From: Ureibacillus yapensis
GTDB taxonomy: Bacteria; Bacillota; Bacilli; Bacillales_A; Planococcaceae
DNA: 64,000 bases
NCBI RefSeq assembly: GCF_003515775.1
Contig: NZ_QWEI01000003.1
Span: 124,001-188,000, forward strand
Direction of reading: 5' to 3'
Shown here in pieces: positions 24,806 to 33,456 of this stretch. The stretch's first letter is position 1; each line of letters begins with the position of its first letter. The position numbers were made by a program, and so were the translations under genes. The notes under the pieces are model-generated. The model was not told where the DNA came from and ran no database searches. It was given only the letters and a program-made list of their open reading frames with translations.

Positions 24806-26779
24806 TTAAAATTTGAACTTGGAAATTACCGAGCGGAGTTCTTCCGCCATTTCCGTTAAAGACTGCGCGGATGCGGACACTTCTTCCATAGCCGCCAATT
24901 GTTGTTCTGCCGATGCTGCTACTTGTTCCGAAGCTGCTGCGTTGCTTTCGGCCAACAGCACATCATTCTGTGCAAGCACCGTCGTTTCATTGATTGAAGC
25001 AGAAACTTGTTGAGCCGTTGCAGAAACTTCCTCCATGCTGACGGCAACTTGATTCATGCTCTCCACAATTTTGGAGAACTTTGTACTCGTCTGATTGGAA
25101 ACTTCCATTCCCTCCGAAACTTGATTTGTTACCTTTGTCATTAGTTCTACCGTATTTTTTGTATCGGATTGGATCGCAAAGATAATTTCCTGAATATCCT
25201 TGGCAGATTTTCGGGATTGTTCAGCTAATTTTTTTACCTCATCCGCTACTACCGCAAATCCTTTGCCATGTTCTCCCGCTCTTGCCGCTTCTATGGAAGC
25301 ATTTAGCGAGAGCAGATTTGTTTGTTCGGCAATATCTGTAATAATATTTATAATCGAATCAATTTGTTTAGAACGTTCATTTAATGAATGAATTTTTTCG
25401 TTCGACTCTGACACCGATTCATGAATAAAGTTCATTTGGTTGACGATTAAAGCGACAGATTCGCCTCCCTCGTGAGCCTGGTTTGTCGCTCCGTTCGTAA
25501 GTTCCGTGACTGTTGAGGAATATTCGGCAATATGAGTTGCACCATTTGAAATTTCTTTTAATGCCTCAACATTTCCGGCGATATTGTGTTTTTGATTTTC
25601 TGCTGCAGCAGAGACTTGCTGAATAGATGACGAAACTTGTTCTGCAGCAGCGCTCGATTCTTGTGAACTTGCCGACAATTCCTCAGCTGATGCCGCTACA
25701 AGTTCAGCATTTTTCTCAACATTCTTTAATAGTGATTTCAAACTTTCCTGCATTCCTATAAATGCTTCTGCCAATTGTCCAATTTCATCCGTGGACTTTA
25801 CTTCTATTGTTTGGGTAAGATCACCGTTACTAACAGTTTGTGCCTTTTCCTTCAACTCTTTTAACGGTGACACGATTGAACGAATGACAAAGTAAATAAC
25901 AATCCCTCCAATTACCAAAGCAATTGCTAAAATAATTAATGTAGCATTGAAAATGGGAGATGAAGCGTCTTTGATTTCCTCTGTATAGTAATTGCCGGCC
26001 ACTTTCCATCCTGTCAGTTCATTTGTTGTAAAGCCCATCATTTTCTCGCGGTCTCCTAACATATAGCTGAACGTACCGGCTGTATCTTTGTAAAGATTAT
26101 CGTAAAAGCTCTCTTTCGCCTCAGTAGCTGCTTCGTTGGTTGGATGAATAATATAGTTTCCTCTTTTATCCAAAATAATGGGATAGCCTTCTTCACCAAT
26201 CTGAATTTGAGCTGTCAGCGCTTGAAGCTGGTTTAATTTCAAATCGATGCCAACGACACCAGCTCCGTTCTCCAAGCTTTGGGAAATGGTCACGACAACC
26301 TCATTATTGCTTGCTGAGACATAAGGATCCGAGATGACTGCTTTTCCTTGTTCAGACATGGATTCCTTGTACCATGTACGTTCTCTTGCATCAAAGTCAG
26401 AACCCAATTCTACTTGAGGTATATGTATAAGTGAACCATTTTCGGAACCAACATAAATTCCTGCCACTTCCGGATGCAATTCAAGATAGTCCTCAAACGT
26501 TTCTTCAATCGCAGGCTGTCTTTCTTCCGTTACGCTAGATATGTTTGTTGAAATCTTCTTCACGTCGTTTACTTTTGGCATAAGCAAGCTGTCAATCGAC
26601 ATATCCAAAATATGCAAGTTATCTGCTACTGTTGATTCTAGCTGTCCTTCAACCGTTTCCTTTGCTACTTGATAGGAACGCGCACCAATTAATAATGATG
26701 GGACGATCAATAGCAAGGAAAAAGCAATAATCAATTTTGTTTTCAGATTATTTACTTTTAATAATCTGGGTTTATTCAT
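24806..26779 (-). CDS. Methyl-accepting chemotaxis protein with dCache sensor
   Basis: A transmembrane chemoreceptor of 657 residues. Helix 1 is at about 15-35, then an extracellular double-Cache sensor (about 40-275) with the [11 protein letters not shown] and [17 protein letters not shown] signatures typical of amino-acid binding receptors. Helix 2 is at about 280-300, then a HAMP domain, then a methylated coiled coil with the conserved tip [33 protein letters not shown]. It should signal to CheW/CheA. The ligand cannot be named. A 33-bp palindrome lies directly before its ribosome binding site. Confidence 0.95.
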   Translation of the reverse strand: MNKPRLLKVNNLKTKLIIAFSLLLIVPSLLIGARSYQVAKETVEGQLESTVADNLHILDMSIDSLLMPKVNDVKKISTNISSVTEERQPAIEETFEDYLELHPEVAGIYVGSENGSLIHIPQVELGSDFDARERTWYKESMSEQGKAVISDPYVSASNNEVVVTISQSLENGAGVVGIDLKLNQLQALTAQIQIGEEGYPIILDKRGNYIIHPTNEAATEAKESFYDNLYKDTAGTFSYMLGDREKMMGFTTNELTGWKVAGNYYTEEIKDASSPIFNATLIILAIALVIGGIVIYFVIRSIVSPLKELKEKAQTVSNGDLTQTIEVKSTDEIGQLAEAFIGMQESLKSLLKNVEKNAELVAASAEELSASSQESSAAAEQVSSSIQQVSAAAENQKHNIAGNVEALKEISNGATHIAEYSSTVTELTNGATNQAHEGGESVALIVNQMNFIHESVSESNEKIHSLNERSKQIDSIINIITDIAEQTNLLSLNASIEAARAGEHGKGFAVVADEVKKLAEQSRKSAKDIQEIIFAIQSDTKNTVELMTKVTNQVSEGMEVSNQTSTKFSKIVESMNQVAVSMEEVSATAQQVSASINETTVLAQNDVLLAESNAAASEQVAASAEQQLAAMEEVSASAQSLTEMAEELRSVISKFKF

Positions 26780-26798
26780 TATAATTTTCCTCTCTTTT

Positions 26799-26831
26799 AT
26801 AGAATAAACGAACCCCGTTTGTTCATTCTAT
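26799..26831. promoter_or_regulatory. 33-bp palindrome in the chemoreceptor leader
   Basis: Arms ATAGAATAAACGAAC (26799-26813) and GTTTGTTCATTCTAT (26817-26831) match at 13 of 15 positions around a CCC centre. It ends directly before the GAGAGG ribosome binding site, so it could act as an operator or as an RNA hairpin in the leader. Confidence 0.6.
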
Positions 26832-26975
26832 AGTGTACTTTAAGATGATTTTACTCATAGGAATATGAAAAATCTACATTTTTTATCAAAAAAATACTCT
26901 ATTTGACAGATTAATAACTAATAGGGAAATTTAATAAATTTTTGTTTTTCAAAACTAAATTTGGCACATTTACCT

Positions 26976-27018
26976 AAAAAAAAGCCTATAACCATGCCTG
27001 ATTGGCACGGCTATAGGC
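26976..27018 (-). terminator. Terminator of the 44-codon gene
   Basis: GCCTATAGCCGTGCC and GGCATGGTTATAGGC form a 15-bp stem (one G-T pair) with an AATCA loop, followed on the minus strand by eight T. Confidence 0.92.
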
Positions 27019-27049
27019 AAAAAATGATTACATCATCAACTCATTACTG

Positions 27050-27184
27050 TTATTTGCTGTATTGTTTTTGTTCGTTTAAATTGCTTGAAGACTTTTGAGT
27101 TATTTGTTGAAAGGCACCATTGCGTACTCCTCTAACTACGCCATAAATGGCAAATCCAATTGCACCCAAAGTAAGAAATCTCAT
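27050..27184 (-). CDS. 44-residue small membrane protein
   Basis: The frame runs from ATG (27182-27184) to TAA (27050-27052). GGGGAAG lies seven bases before the start. The N-terminal half (MRFLTLGAIGFAIYGVVRG) is a short hydrophobic helix followed by an Arg pair, and the rest is polar (Q, N, S, K). A strong dedicated terminator lies 32 bp downstream, so this is a single-gene transcript. Family not recognised. Confidence 0.7.
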   Translation of the reverse strand: MRFLTLGAIGFAIYGVVRGVRNGAFQQITQKSSSNLNEQKQYSK

Positions 27185-27469
27185 TCTTGCTTCCCCTTTC
27201 TGAAGTCGATATACTCATGTATCTTCTTTAGTATCGGTGGGCTCATTTTTTTTATGCTCAGCATAATTTTCCTTGTTTTATCAGGAGAACATTCTTGCCA
27301 ATATTACTTCTGAGATACTCACTCTTCTGCTTTTTTTAATATGGAAGGAAATTTTTTATTAATTTGGGGAAAAACCGTACGTTTATAAAGGTTTAAAGGT
27401 TTGGATGATGATTTATTCGCAATTTCTGCGTCATTTTTCATCTATGCAAAGAAATAGAATAAAAAACTG

Positions 27470-27934
27470 TTATTTAATCAAGAAGGTCTCCCCTTTTTCA
27501 TCAAATGCATGCTTAAAATCAAAAGCAAAAGAAGTAGAACCATGCTGAATATAATAGTTATATCTCCTGAAAGCCTCATCCCATGAGACATCCTTTACCT
27601 TTTCTGTCCACCAAACTACATAGGAAAGGTGCTTTTCTGGATATGGCTCCACCCATCTGTTTCGATCTCGCAAGGCCTGCTTATGCTTTCCTGAATAGGT
27701 AAAATGAAATAATGACTGAAGACTTCCCCATACTGTAAGTGAAAGAACAGGCAAACCCTCTCCCTTTACACTTTCTTGAGGAAAATGGACTCCTTCAGAT
27801 GAAAATGCCTCTACCATTCCAGATTTAGCTGCCTGACGAAAAACTTCATCTCCAACTTGGAAAAATTCAATAGAGGCAGGATGATCATAAGGGTGGTTTA
27901 GTCTGCCTACAGTGTAGATTGAAACGAACGCCAT
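27470..27934 (-). CDS. DUF3291 family protein
   Basis: A 154-residue soluble protein of the DUF3291 family, an ABM/dabb-like fold related to small monooxygenases. Conserved parts are SIYTVGRLNHPYDHPASIEFF near the start, LSLTVWGSLQSLFHFTYSGKHKQALRDR in the middle and YVVWWTEKVKDVSWDEAFRRYNYYIQHG near the end. No cofactor motif is visible and the activity is unknown. No operon partner: 135 bp separate it from the LysE-type gene upstream. Confidence 0.82.
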   Translation of the reverse strand: MAFVSIYTVGRLNHPYDHPASIEFFQVGDEVFRQAAKSGMVEAFSSEGVHFPQESVKGEGLPVLSLTVWGSLQSLFHFTYSGKHKQALRDRNRWVEPYPEKHLSYVVWWTEKVKDVSWDEAFRRYNYYIQHGSTSFAFDFKHAFDEKGETFLIK

Positions 27935-28069
27935 ATACAGCCCTCCATCTATAGCTTTTACCTAGATATATTCAAATAAAAAGATGAACATTCCTTCTTC
28001 AACAACCTCCACCTTATTATACCAACTATATAGACTAATGCGTTTCCGTTTGATAAGGCAAAAACTGGT

Positions 28070-28675
28070 TCAAAATAAACTTACGCACAAATAGATAGCC
28101 GTCCCCCAAATAAATACAGCAGACAACTTATTGAATAGAACAAATATAGAACTGGCTATTTGGATTTTCTTTAGGAAAGCGCCTGTAATCATTAAGCTTA
28201 AAAACCATAACCACGATATTGCGATACAAGCAATCATAAAAAATAGTTGATCTTGGCCACTATATTTAACTGCACTTGTCCCAATAACACCGATTGTATC
28301 CAGCAAGGCATGTGGATTTAAAAAAGATACCGAGAGTGCAAAAAGTATTTGCTTCTTGATTGGTAAAGCTTCATTATTTTCTAATCCCGCTGAGCTTGAG
28401 TTCCAGATTACTTTACCCATGTACAAAAGAAACAGTATTCCGCCAATAAGCAGAATCAATCGAATCCATTCAAATTGCATAACAACCATGGATAAACCTA
28501 AAACAGCTAATGTTATTAATATTGTGTCACAGATCCCTGCCGTCACTGCAGCAGGAAGCGCCTTGATCAGGCTGGGTTGTGTCACTCCTTGGGAAAATAC
28601 AAAAACGTTTTGGACCCCTAAAGGCAGAATAAGTCCAAAAGCCAAAATGATTCCGTGAAAAACTGGTTCCACCAT
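28070..28675 (-). CDS. LysE/ArgO-family amino acid exporter
   Basis: A six-helix exporter of basic or other amino acids (201 residues). Family signatures are LILPLGVQNVFVFSQGV at the start, AAVTAGICDTILITLAVLG, and SFLNPHALLDTIGVIG in the fourth helix, where the Asn-Pro-His is diagnostic. AGGAGGGG precedes the ATG. It is divergent from a MocR-family regulator, which is broken. MocR/LysR regulators commonly control a divergent exporter, so its expression here may have lost its normal control. Confidence 0.92.
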   Translation of the reverse strand: MVEPVFHGIILAFGLILPLGVQNVFVFSQGVTQPSLIKALPAAVTAGICDTILITLAVLGLSMVVMQFEWIRLILLIGGILFLLYMGKVIWNSSSAGLENNEALPIKKQILFALSVSFLNPHALLDTIGVIGTSAVKYSGQDQLFFMIACIAISWLWFLSLMITGAFLKKIQIASSIFVLFNKLSAVFIWGTAIYLCVSLF

Positions 28676-28774
28676 TTCCCCTCCTTTCCTCTTAATAGTA
28701 CCTGTGGTATAACTAGAAAAAAAGGTCCAATTGGATGGCGTCTAAAACATCCAATTCTCAAAGAAGGTTATTTT

Positions 28775-30221
28775 ATGAATTGGAAACCAAATCGTTCGTT
28801 GCCGATCGGTTTATCGAAGCAAATCGCAGACTGGATGACCGAACAAATCGTCTCCGGGCACTGGCCAAAGGGTACCAAACTTCCCGCACAACGTCAGCTG
28901 GCGCTCTCACTGGGGGTTAATTGAAGTACAGTGCAGGAAGCGATTGAAGAATTAAAAGCTGATGGAATTTTATCAACAATGGTTGGCTCCAGTACATATG
29001 TATCCAATGATTCCTGGAGTGTTCTTTTAAAACATAAACAGCCAAATTGGCAAAAGTACATCGAATCAAGTATTCATCGACCCAATTATCAAACCATTCA
29101 GCTAATCAATGAATTCGAACAAGAAGAGTCCATCATAAGACTCAGTACAGGTGAATTGGCACCAAATTTGCTGCCAACAGCTAGAATACAGGAATCACTA
29201 CAGCAACTACAATTGGACGGCAAAGGAATCGGCTATTCAGCACCGCAAGGGAGTCTTAAACTGCGCATCGCACTTACACAGTATTTAAAGAAACGAGGAG
29301 TTACGGCAACTCCGGAGAATATTTGCATCGTATCCGGTGCACTGCAAGCTCTCCAATTAATCGCATTGGGACTGCTTGAGACTGGTTCCATAGTCTTTCA
29401 AGATAAATTTTCATACTTAAATTCCGTCCATCCTTTTCAGTCGTTTGGCATGCATCTACAAAGCATCCAAAATATGGATCATGCGAAAGATTCTATTCAA
29501 AAACGACTTGGGAGTCGCCAAGGGAATTTATTATGTCATCCCTACCCTGCACAACCCGACCGGAAGGATCTGGTCAGTTGAAGAAAAGCAAACCTTCTAT
29601 ACTTTTTGCCAATCTTCGCAGCTTCCCATTATTGAAGATGATGTGTATTTTGAGTTATCATTTGAAACGCCAACACCACCGTCAAAATCAATTGATGCAG
29701 CAGGGCAAGTCCTCTATCTTGGGAGTCTTTCAAAAACGCTTAGCCCGGGTTTGCGGATTGGATGGGTAGTAGCACCTACTCCTGTCATTAAACGGATAGC
29801 CGATATTAAAATGCAGATGGATTACGGTTCGAGTGCCTTTTCTCAGGAAATTGCCGCCCATTGGTTAAAATCCGGTTTATATGAAGAGCACCTAGAACAA
29901 TTAAGACGGGAATTAAAGCGGCGTGCCCTATTGATGGAAATGATGCTCCAAAACGCTTTCAGTGAAATTGCATCGTGGGAATCATCCAAAGGCGGCTTTT
30001 ATATTTGGCTTAAATTCAACGATCCGATCGTGACAACAGAGTTTTTCATGAAACTTTTAAAATACAAAGTTCTGATCAATCCGGGTTATATTTACGAACC
30101 GAAAGATGCTTATCATATCCGCTTATCCTATGCTTACGCTTCTGATGAGGAAATGAAGAAAGGTCTGCAAATCCTTGTTTCCGAAGCAATGCAATCAATC
30201 AAGAAGAGCCGTTCATGTTAA
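28775..30221 (+). pseudogene. MocR/GntR-family aminotransferase-like regulator, disrupted by a nonsense codon and a frameshift
   Basis: The intact ancestor was a PLP-binding MocR regulator: a GntR winged helix (about 1-70) joined to a class I aminotransferase domain. The helix reads KLPAQRQLALSLGVN and then TGA (28922-28924), where relatives have Arg (CGA to TGA), and continues in frame with STVQEAIEELKADGIL. A second lesion at about 29480-29525 moves the frame by one base. The later frame holds IPTLHNPTGR, IIEDDVYFEL and the PLP lysine in LGSLSKTLSPGLRIGWV. The start ATG has AAGAAGG nearby. A full-length product is not expected. Confidence 0.88.
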
Positions 30222-30238
30222 CGATGGTTCTTCTCCTT
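30202..30238 (+). terminator. Weak terminator after the MocR pseudogene
   Basis: AGAAGAGCC (30202-30210) pairs with GGTTCTTCT (30226-30234) with one G-T pair, followed by CCTTTC. It overlaps the stop. Confidence 0.45.
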
Positions 30239-30299
30239 TCAAGTTTTTGCATTATTTTGAAGTGATGATCTTTAAATTAATTTTATAAATACTACGCTT

Positions 30300-30758
30300 T
30301 TACAAGCTAGAATGTTCGATCCAAAGTTTCATTGGATTTGCTTGTCCGTTATTCAACTCCATTCTTGTCATTGAAAGTAATCGTTCAGCTTTTTCTTTTG
30401 TTAACTCTTCGTAAATCTCTTTGGATTTCCCTAATCCCGCTTCCACAGCCTCATCAACGGAATTACTATAAAAAACTTTTTCAATGCCAGCAAAATACAT
30501 GGCGGTTAAGCACATGGGGCAAGGCTCCCCGCTTGCATACATTGTAAAGCCTGCAAGATCGTTCGTTTGCAATTCTATTTGGGCGCGGCGAATAGCAAGC
30601 AATTCAGCATGCCCGCTAATATCATAATTTTTATGCAACTCATTTACGCCTTCAGCTATTACTGTATTGTTCTTTACCAAAACCGCACCAAAAGGTTGTC
30701 CACCTTCATGTACATTTTTTATTGCCAGTTCTACTGCTCGCTCCATGAATTGGTTCAT
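30300..30758 (-). CDS. Nucleoside/nucleobase deaminase (GuaD-like)
   Basis: A zinc cytidine-deaminase-fold enzyme of 152 residues. Zinc ligands and the catalytic Glu are in GHAELLAI (His-Ala-Glu) and GEPCPMCLTAMYFAG (PCxxC). Length and the AVELAIKNVHEGGQPFGAVLV N-terminus resemble Bacillus guanine deaminase GuaD and fluorinated-base deaminases rather than TadA. Guanine to xanthine is the likeliest reaction, but other substrates occur in this family. It is separate from both neighbours. Confidence 0.87.
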   Translation of the reverse strand: MNQFMERAVELAIKNVHEGGQPFGAVLVKNNTVIAEGVNELHKNYDISGHAELLAIRRAQIELQTNDLAGFTMYASGEPCPMCLTAMYFAGIEKVFYSNSVDEAVEAGLGKSKEIYEELTKEKAERLLSMTRMELNNGQANPMKLWIEHSSL

Positions 30759-30879
30759 TTCAAAACCTCCAATTTTTTATGTAAGTTCAATCTAATTCTA
30801 GAACATGCACTTTCTCTTATCCAACTAAACGAACTATTCGTGTGAAAAGTGGATTTCTATGTATAAAACGTAAATAAGA

Positions 30880-30910
30880 AAGCAAAAGGAAAGCCGCTTT
30901 TACAGCGGCT
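30880..30910 (-). terminator. Terminator of the 59-codon gene
   Basis: AGCCGC and GCGGCT form a short GC-rich stem with a TGTAAAA loop, followed on the minus strand by TTCCTTTT. Confidence 0.65.
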
Positions 30911-30921
30911 CACCCAAGTTT

Positions 30922-31101
30922 TTATCTGCTGCCCATATGTTGTTCTTGAAGCTGCCAGTAAAGCTGAACCAATTGATTTTCATACTTAAAATGCAATTCG
31001 TAAAAATACATATGCAATCTTGGGTCTCTATGTTCATAAAATTTCGCCAACGTACCATATAAACTTGTCATTTGAAGAAGCTGAGCCAAACGTGGATCCA
31101 C
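30922..31101 (-). CDS. 59-residue small protein
   Basis: The frame runs from GTG (31099-31101), six bases after AGGGGAG, to TAA. The product is helical and rich in Leu, Tyr, His and Gln (ends LYWQLQEQHMGSR), without a membrane helix or Cys. Its own terminator follows 12 bp after the stop. I cannot name the family. The length, codon use and ribosome binding site support a real gene. Confidence 0.6.
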   Translation of the reverse strand: MDPRLAQLLQMTSLYGTLAKFYEHRDPRLHMYFYELHFKYENQLVQLYWQLQEQHMGSR

Positions 31102-31286
31102 TTTTTTCTCCCCTTTTCTTTTTCAACTATCTTCAACGTATTCCAAAATTTCGATAAATGAATAGGCTAATGTCCCAAAATTTTAAAATGGATTTGGAAA
31201 ATCTGCGAAAACAAAAAAAGAGACCCACTCAACTACGAGAGGATCGCACTTTTGAATGATCACTAATTCTTTTACCGACAATAATT

Positions 31287-32135
31287 TTATAGCAACATGC
31301 CCAAATACTTTTCGAAGTTAACTCCTTCTACTCCTGGAACTTGTTCGAGCGAAGTATCCTTGATGGAGGCGCTCAGGAAATCACGTGCAACAGTCAAAGA
31401 TGATTGCAAGTCTTCCCCGCGCATTAAACTTCCCATAATCACGGAAGCAAACAAATCACCAGTTCCGGAGTAGCTTAGGCCATTATACTCCGTTGAACTA
31501 TAAAAGCTTTCGCTTTCGTCCAAATACATATTGCCGATTTGCTGCTGATTGGAATCCCCTATAGGTGGGTTGACTCCTGTAATGATTACTCTGGAACCGG
31601 TTTGCTGCTGCAGCAGGTTGCCTGATTCTTCTACCGCCTTTAGAAAGTCATGTTCGTTTGTATAGCTTGCTAGCTTTTCATATGACATGCCTGTTAATAA
31701 ACAACACTCCGTTACATTTGGCGTAATCACATCGGCACTCTTTACTAATTCCCTCATCCGGGCCAACAACTCATCCGTAAATATAGTATAGACTTCCCCT
31801 ACATCACCCATTACCGGGTCAACAAGCACGATGGATTTCTCTGTTCGAAACTCATCCAAAAAGCGGAAAATATACTCAATCTGTTCACGGCCCGTTACAA
31901 AACCGGTATAAATGCCATCAAAGGTAACGTTTAATTTGCTCCATTCCTTGATAAAATAAGGCATTTTCGATGTAAAATCTTCATAAAAGTAACTTGGGTA
32001 ACCTGTTTGAGCAGATAATATAGCTGTCGGCAAAGGGCATGCCTGAACTCCCATTACTGAAAGAACAGGAATTGCCGCTGTGAGCGAGCATTTTCCAAAT
32101 GATGATAAATCCTGTATAACAGCGACTTTTTTCAT
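31287..32135 (-). CDS. pdxK: Pyridoxamine/pyridoxal kinase
   Basis: A ribokinase-superfamily enzyme that phosphorylates vitamin B6 vitamers for salvage (282 residues). Features: KKVAVIQDLSSFGKCSLTAAIPVLSVMG at the N-terminus, the VDPVMGD motif, ITPNVTECCLLTG, and the anion-hole/base region SYSGTGDLFASVIMG, where the catalytic Asp sits in GTGD. It is divergent from an ECF S-component, which fits a B6 uptake and phosphorylation pair. The ATG is preceded by AGGAGG. Confidence 0.9.
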   Translation of the reverse strand: MKKVAVIQDLSSFGKCSLTAAIPVLSVMGVQACPLPTAILSAQTGYPSYFYEDFTSKMPYFIKEWSKLNVTFDGIYTGFVTGREQIEYIFRFLDEFRTEKSIVLVDPVMGDVGEVYTIFTDELLARMRELVKSADVITPNVTECCLLTGMSYEKLASYTNEHDFLKAVEESGNLLQQQTGSRVIITGVNPPIGDSNQQQIGNMYLDESESFYSSTEYNGLSYSGTGDLFASVIMGSLMRGEDLQSSLTVARDFLSASIKDTSLEQVPGVEGVNFEKYLGMLL

Positions 32136-32269
32136 AAAAACCTCCTAAATTGCCACTTCAAACTTTATTCATATTACCACAAAAAAAAAATAGGGAAAAT
32201 CCCCGACAGGCAAGATCTCATCCTTCGTTTAAAACCATTTTGCCATCAATTTTTATCTGCGTTGAACTG

Positions 32270-32310
32270 ACCACTAACTTTTTTAACAAAGTGGTACTTT
32301 TATAGATACC
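32270..32310. promoter_or_regulatory. Inverted repeats in the B6 divergent promoter region
   Basis: ACCACT (32270-32275) pairs with AGTGGT (32290-32295), and overlapping GGTA (32293-32296) pairs with TACC (32307-32310). They lie between the kinase and the ECF gene, 54-94 bp before the latter. A shared operator is possible; the regulator is unknown. Confidence 0.3.
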
Positions 32311-32363
32311 AGGTTTTTGCTAAAGTTATCGTAAAATTGAAACAAGTTAGGAAGGATCTACAT

Positions 32364-32906
32364 ATGGAAAATACGCAAAGTTATTCAAAAATACGCCAAC
32401 GAACTTTTGATTTGATCATAACTGCTATGTTGGTTGCACTTGTATTCGTATCTACAGTCTTTTTGAATATCAAACTGCCGATCACTGCAAATGGCGGTTT
32501 GGTTCATTTAGGAACAGCGATGCTATTTATTGCTTCCATTTTATTCGGGCCTAAAAAAGGTGCTCTTGCCGGCGCAATTGGAATGGGCTTATTTGATCTC
32601 GTTGGAGGCTGGATGATCTGGGCACCCATCACCATTGCAGCACGTGGGCTGCAAGGATTGATTGTTGGCCAAATCGCGTGGGCAAAAGGCCGCAATGGGA
32701 ACAGCATGGCTTTAAATGTCATTGGCATGGTTGTTTCAATTCCATTCATGATTGCTGTCTACTATATTGGTGAAGGAATTCTCTATGGAAATTGGATTGC
32801 TCCATTAGCTTCAATTCCCGGAGATCTTGTCCAAAACATTTTAGGAATCATTATTGCCATTCCGGTTTGCTTGGTTTTAAGAAAAGTGCCTTATTTTAAA
32901 CAGTAA
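32364..32906 (+). CDS. ECF transporter S-component, predicted vitamin B6 (pyridoxine) specific
   Basis: A six-helix substrate-binding S-component (180 residues) for the shared energy-coupling module EcfAA'T. The start ATG at 32364 has GGAAGG upstream; the frame opens nine codons earlier at a TTG. Typical features are a basic N-terminus, GGLVHLGTAMLFIASILFGPKKGALAGAIGMGLFDLVGG with the Ala-rich EcfT-contact region, and the conserved IPGDLVQNILG. Specificity for B6 is inferred from the divergent pyridoxamine kinase, as for PdxU/PdxU2/HmpT-type proteins; other vitamins remain possible. Confidence 0.85.
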   Translation: MENTQSYSKIRQRTFDLIITAMLVALVFVSTVFLNIKLPITANGGLVHLGTAMLFIASILFGPKKGALAGAIGMGLFDLVGGWMIWAPITIAARGLQGLIVGQIAWAKGRNGNSMALNVIGMVVSIPFMIAVYYIGEGILYGNWIAPLASIPGDLVQNILGIIIAIPVCLVLRKVPYFKQ

Positions 32907-32927
32907 CCTATTAATAAACCAAAACAT

Positions 32928-32978
32928 AAAGGGCGTTTCTACAGTCATTCATTTAACAGACTGTGAATCGCCCTTTTA
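32928..32978 (+). terminator. Terminator of the ECF S-component gene
   Basis: AAAGGGCG (32928-32935) pairs with CGCCCTTT (32969-32976), with an inner ACAGTC/GACTGT stem, followed by TTATC. Confidence 0.75.
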
Positions 32979-33143
32979 TCATTTTATGGCAAAAGACAAA
33001 ATTCTTCCAAGGATTAGACAACACTATCCCCCGGGTGCATCCTAGCTGCTAATAGCTTCGATAATAATAAGTTTACATAATATAATTATCTTTGGTATTT
33101 TTCAGTCCAATTTGACACACAATAGTGAATGGAGGCGATTTTT

Positions 33144-33305
33144 ATGGATAATATCGAACAGCTCATTGAGCACTATCAAGTAGCAAGGTTGTCATTAGAA
33201 CAGGAAGAAAAACTAAAACAGCTGGAATCCGAACTTGGATTCACATTAATAGCATACCGAAATACGGAAGAAATTAGCGAGAATGATGTAATTAACCCAT
33301 CCTAG
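33144..33305 (+). CDS. 53-residue coiled-coil-like small protein
   Basis: The frame runs from ATG (33144) to TAG (33303-33305), with TGGAGGCG eight bases before the start. The product is strongly helical and charged (IEQLIEHYQVARLSLEQEEKLKQLESELG), then a short strand-like segment and an acidic tail. No Cys, no membrane helix. The terminator overlaps the stop codon. Single-gene transcript; family not recognised. Confidence 0.7.
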   Translation: MDNIEQLIEHYQVARLSLEQEEKLKQLESELGFTLIAYRNTEEISENDVINPS

Positions 33306-33330
33306 ACCATGCTCTGGGATGTTTTTATTT
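33298..33330 (+). terminator. Terminator overlapping the stop of the 53-residue gene
   Basis: CATCCTAGA pairs with TCTGGGATG (one wobble pair) around CCATGC and runs into TTTTTATTT. Confidence 0.75.
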
Positions 33331-33456
33331 GGCTGAATATCCGTTTATCGAATACCTCTAAATATTTTTTAAAAATAAGGAAAGAATAAATAATGATGTT
33401 ATGCAAATAGCAAAACCCACTATATTGAAATAGCCTCGAAAGGCGGTATAAAAACA

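Noticed and set aside
26799-26831. LexA/DinR box reading of the chemoreceptor palindrome (CGAAC...GTTTG)
   Set aside because: The spacer is three bases rather than four and the symmetry extends over 33 bp, unlike LexA sites.
27095-27313. 72-codon plus-strand frame
   Set aside because: It overlaps the better supported 44-codon gene on the other strand, which has a ribosome binding site and a terminator.
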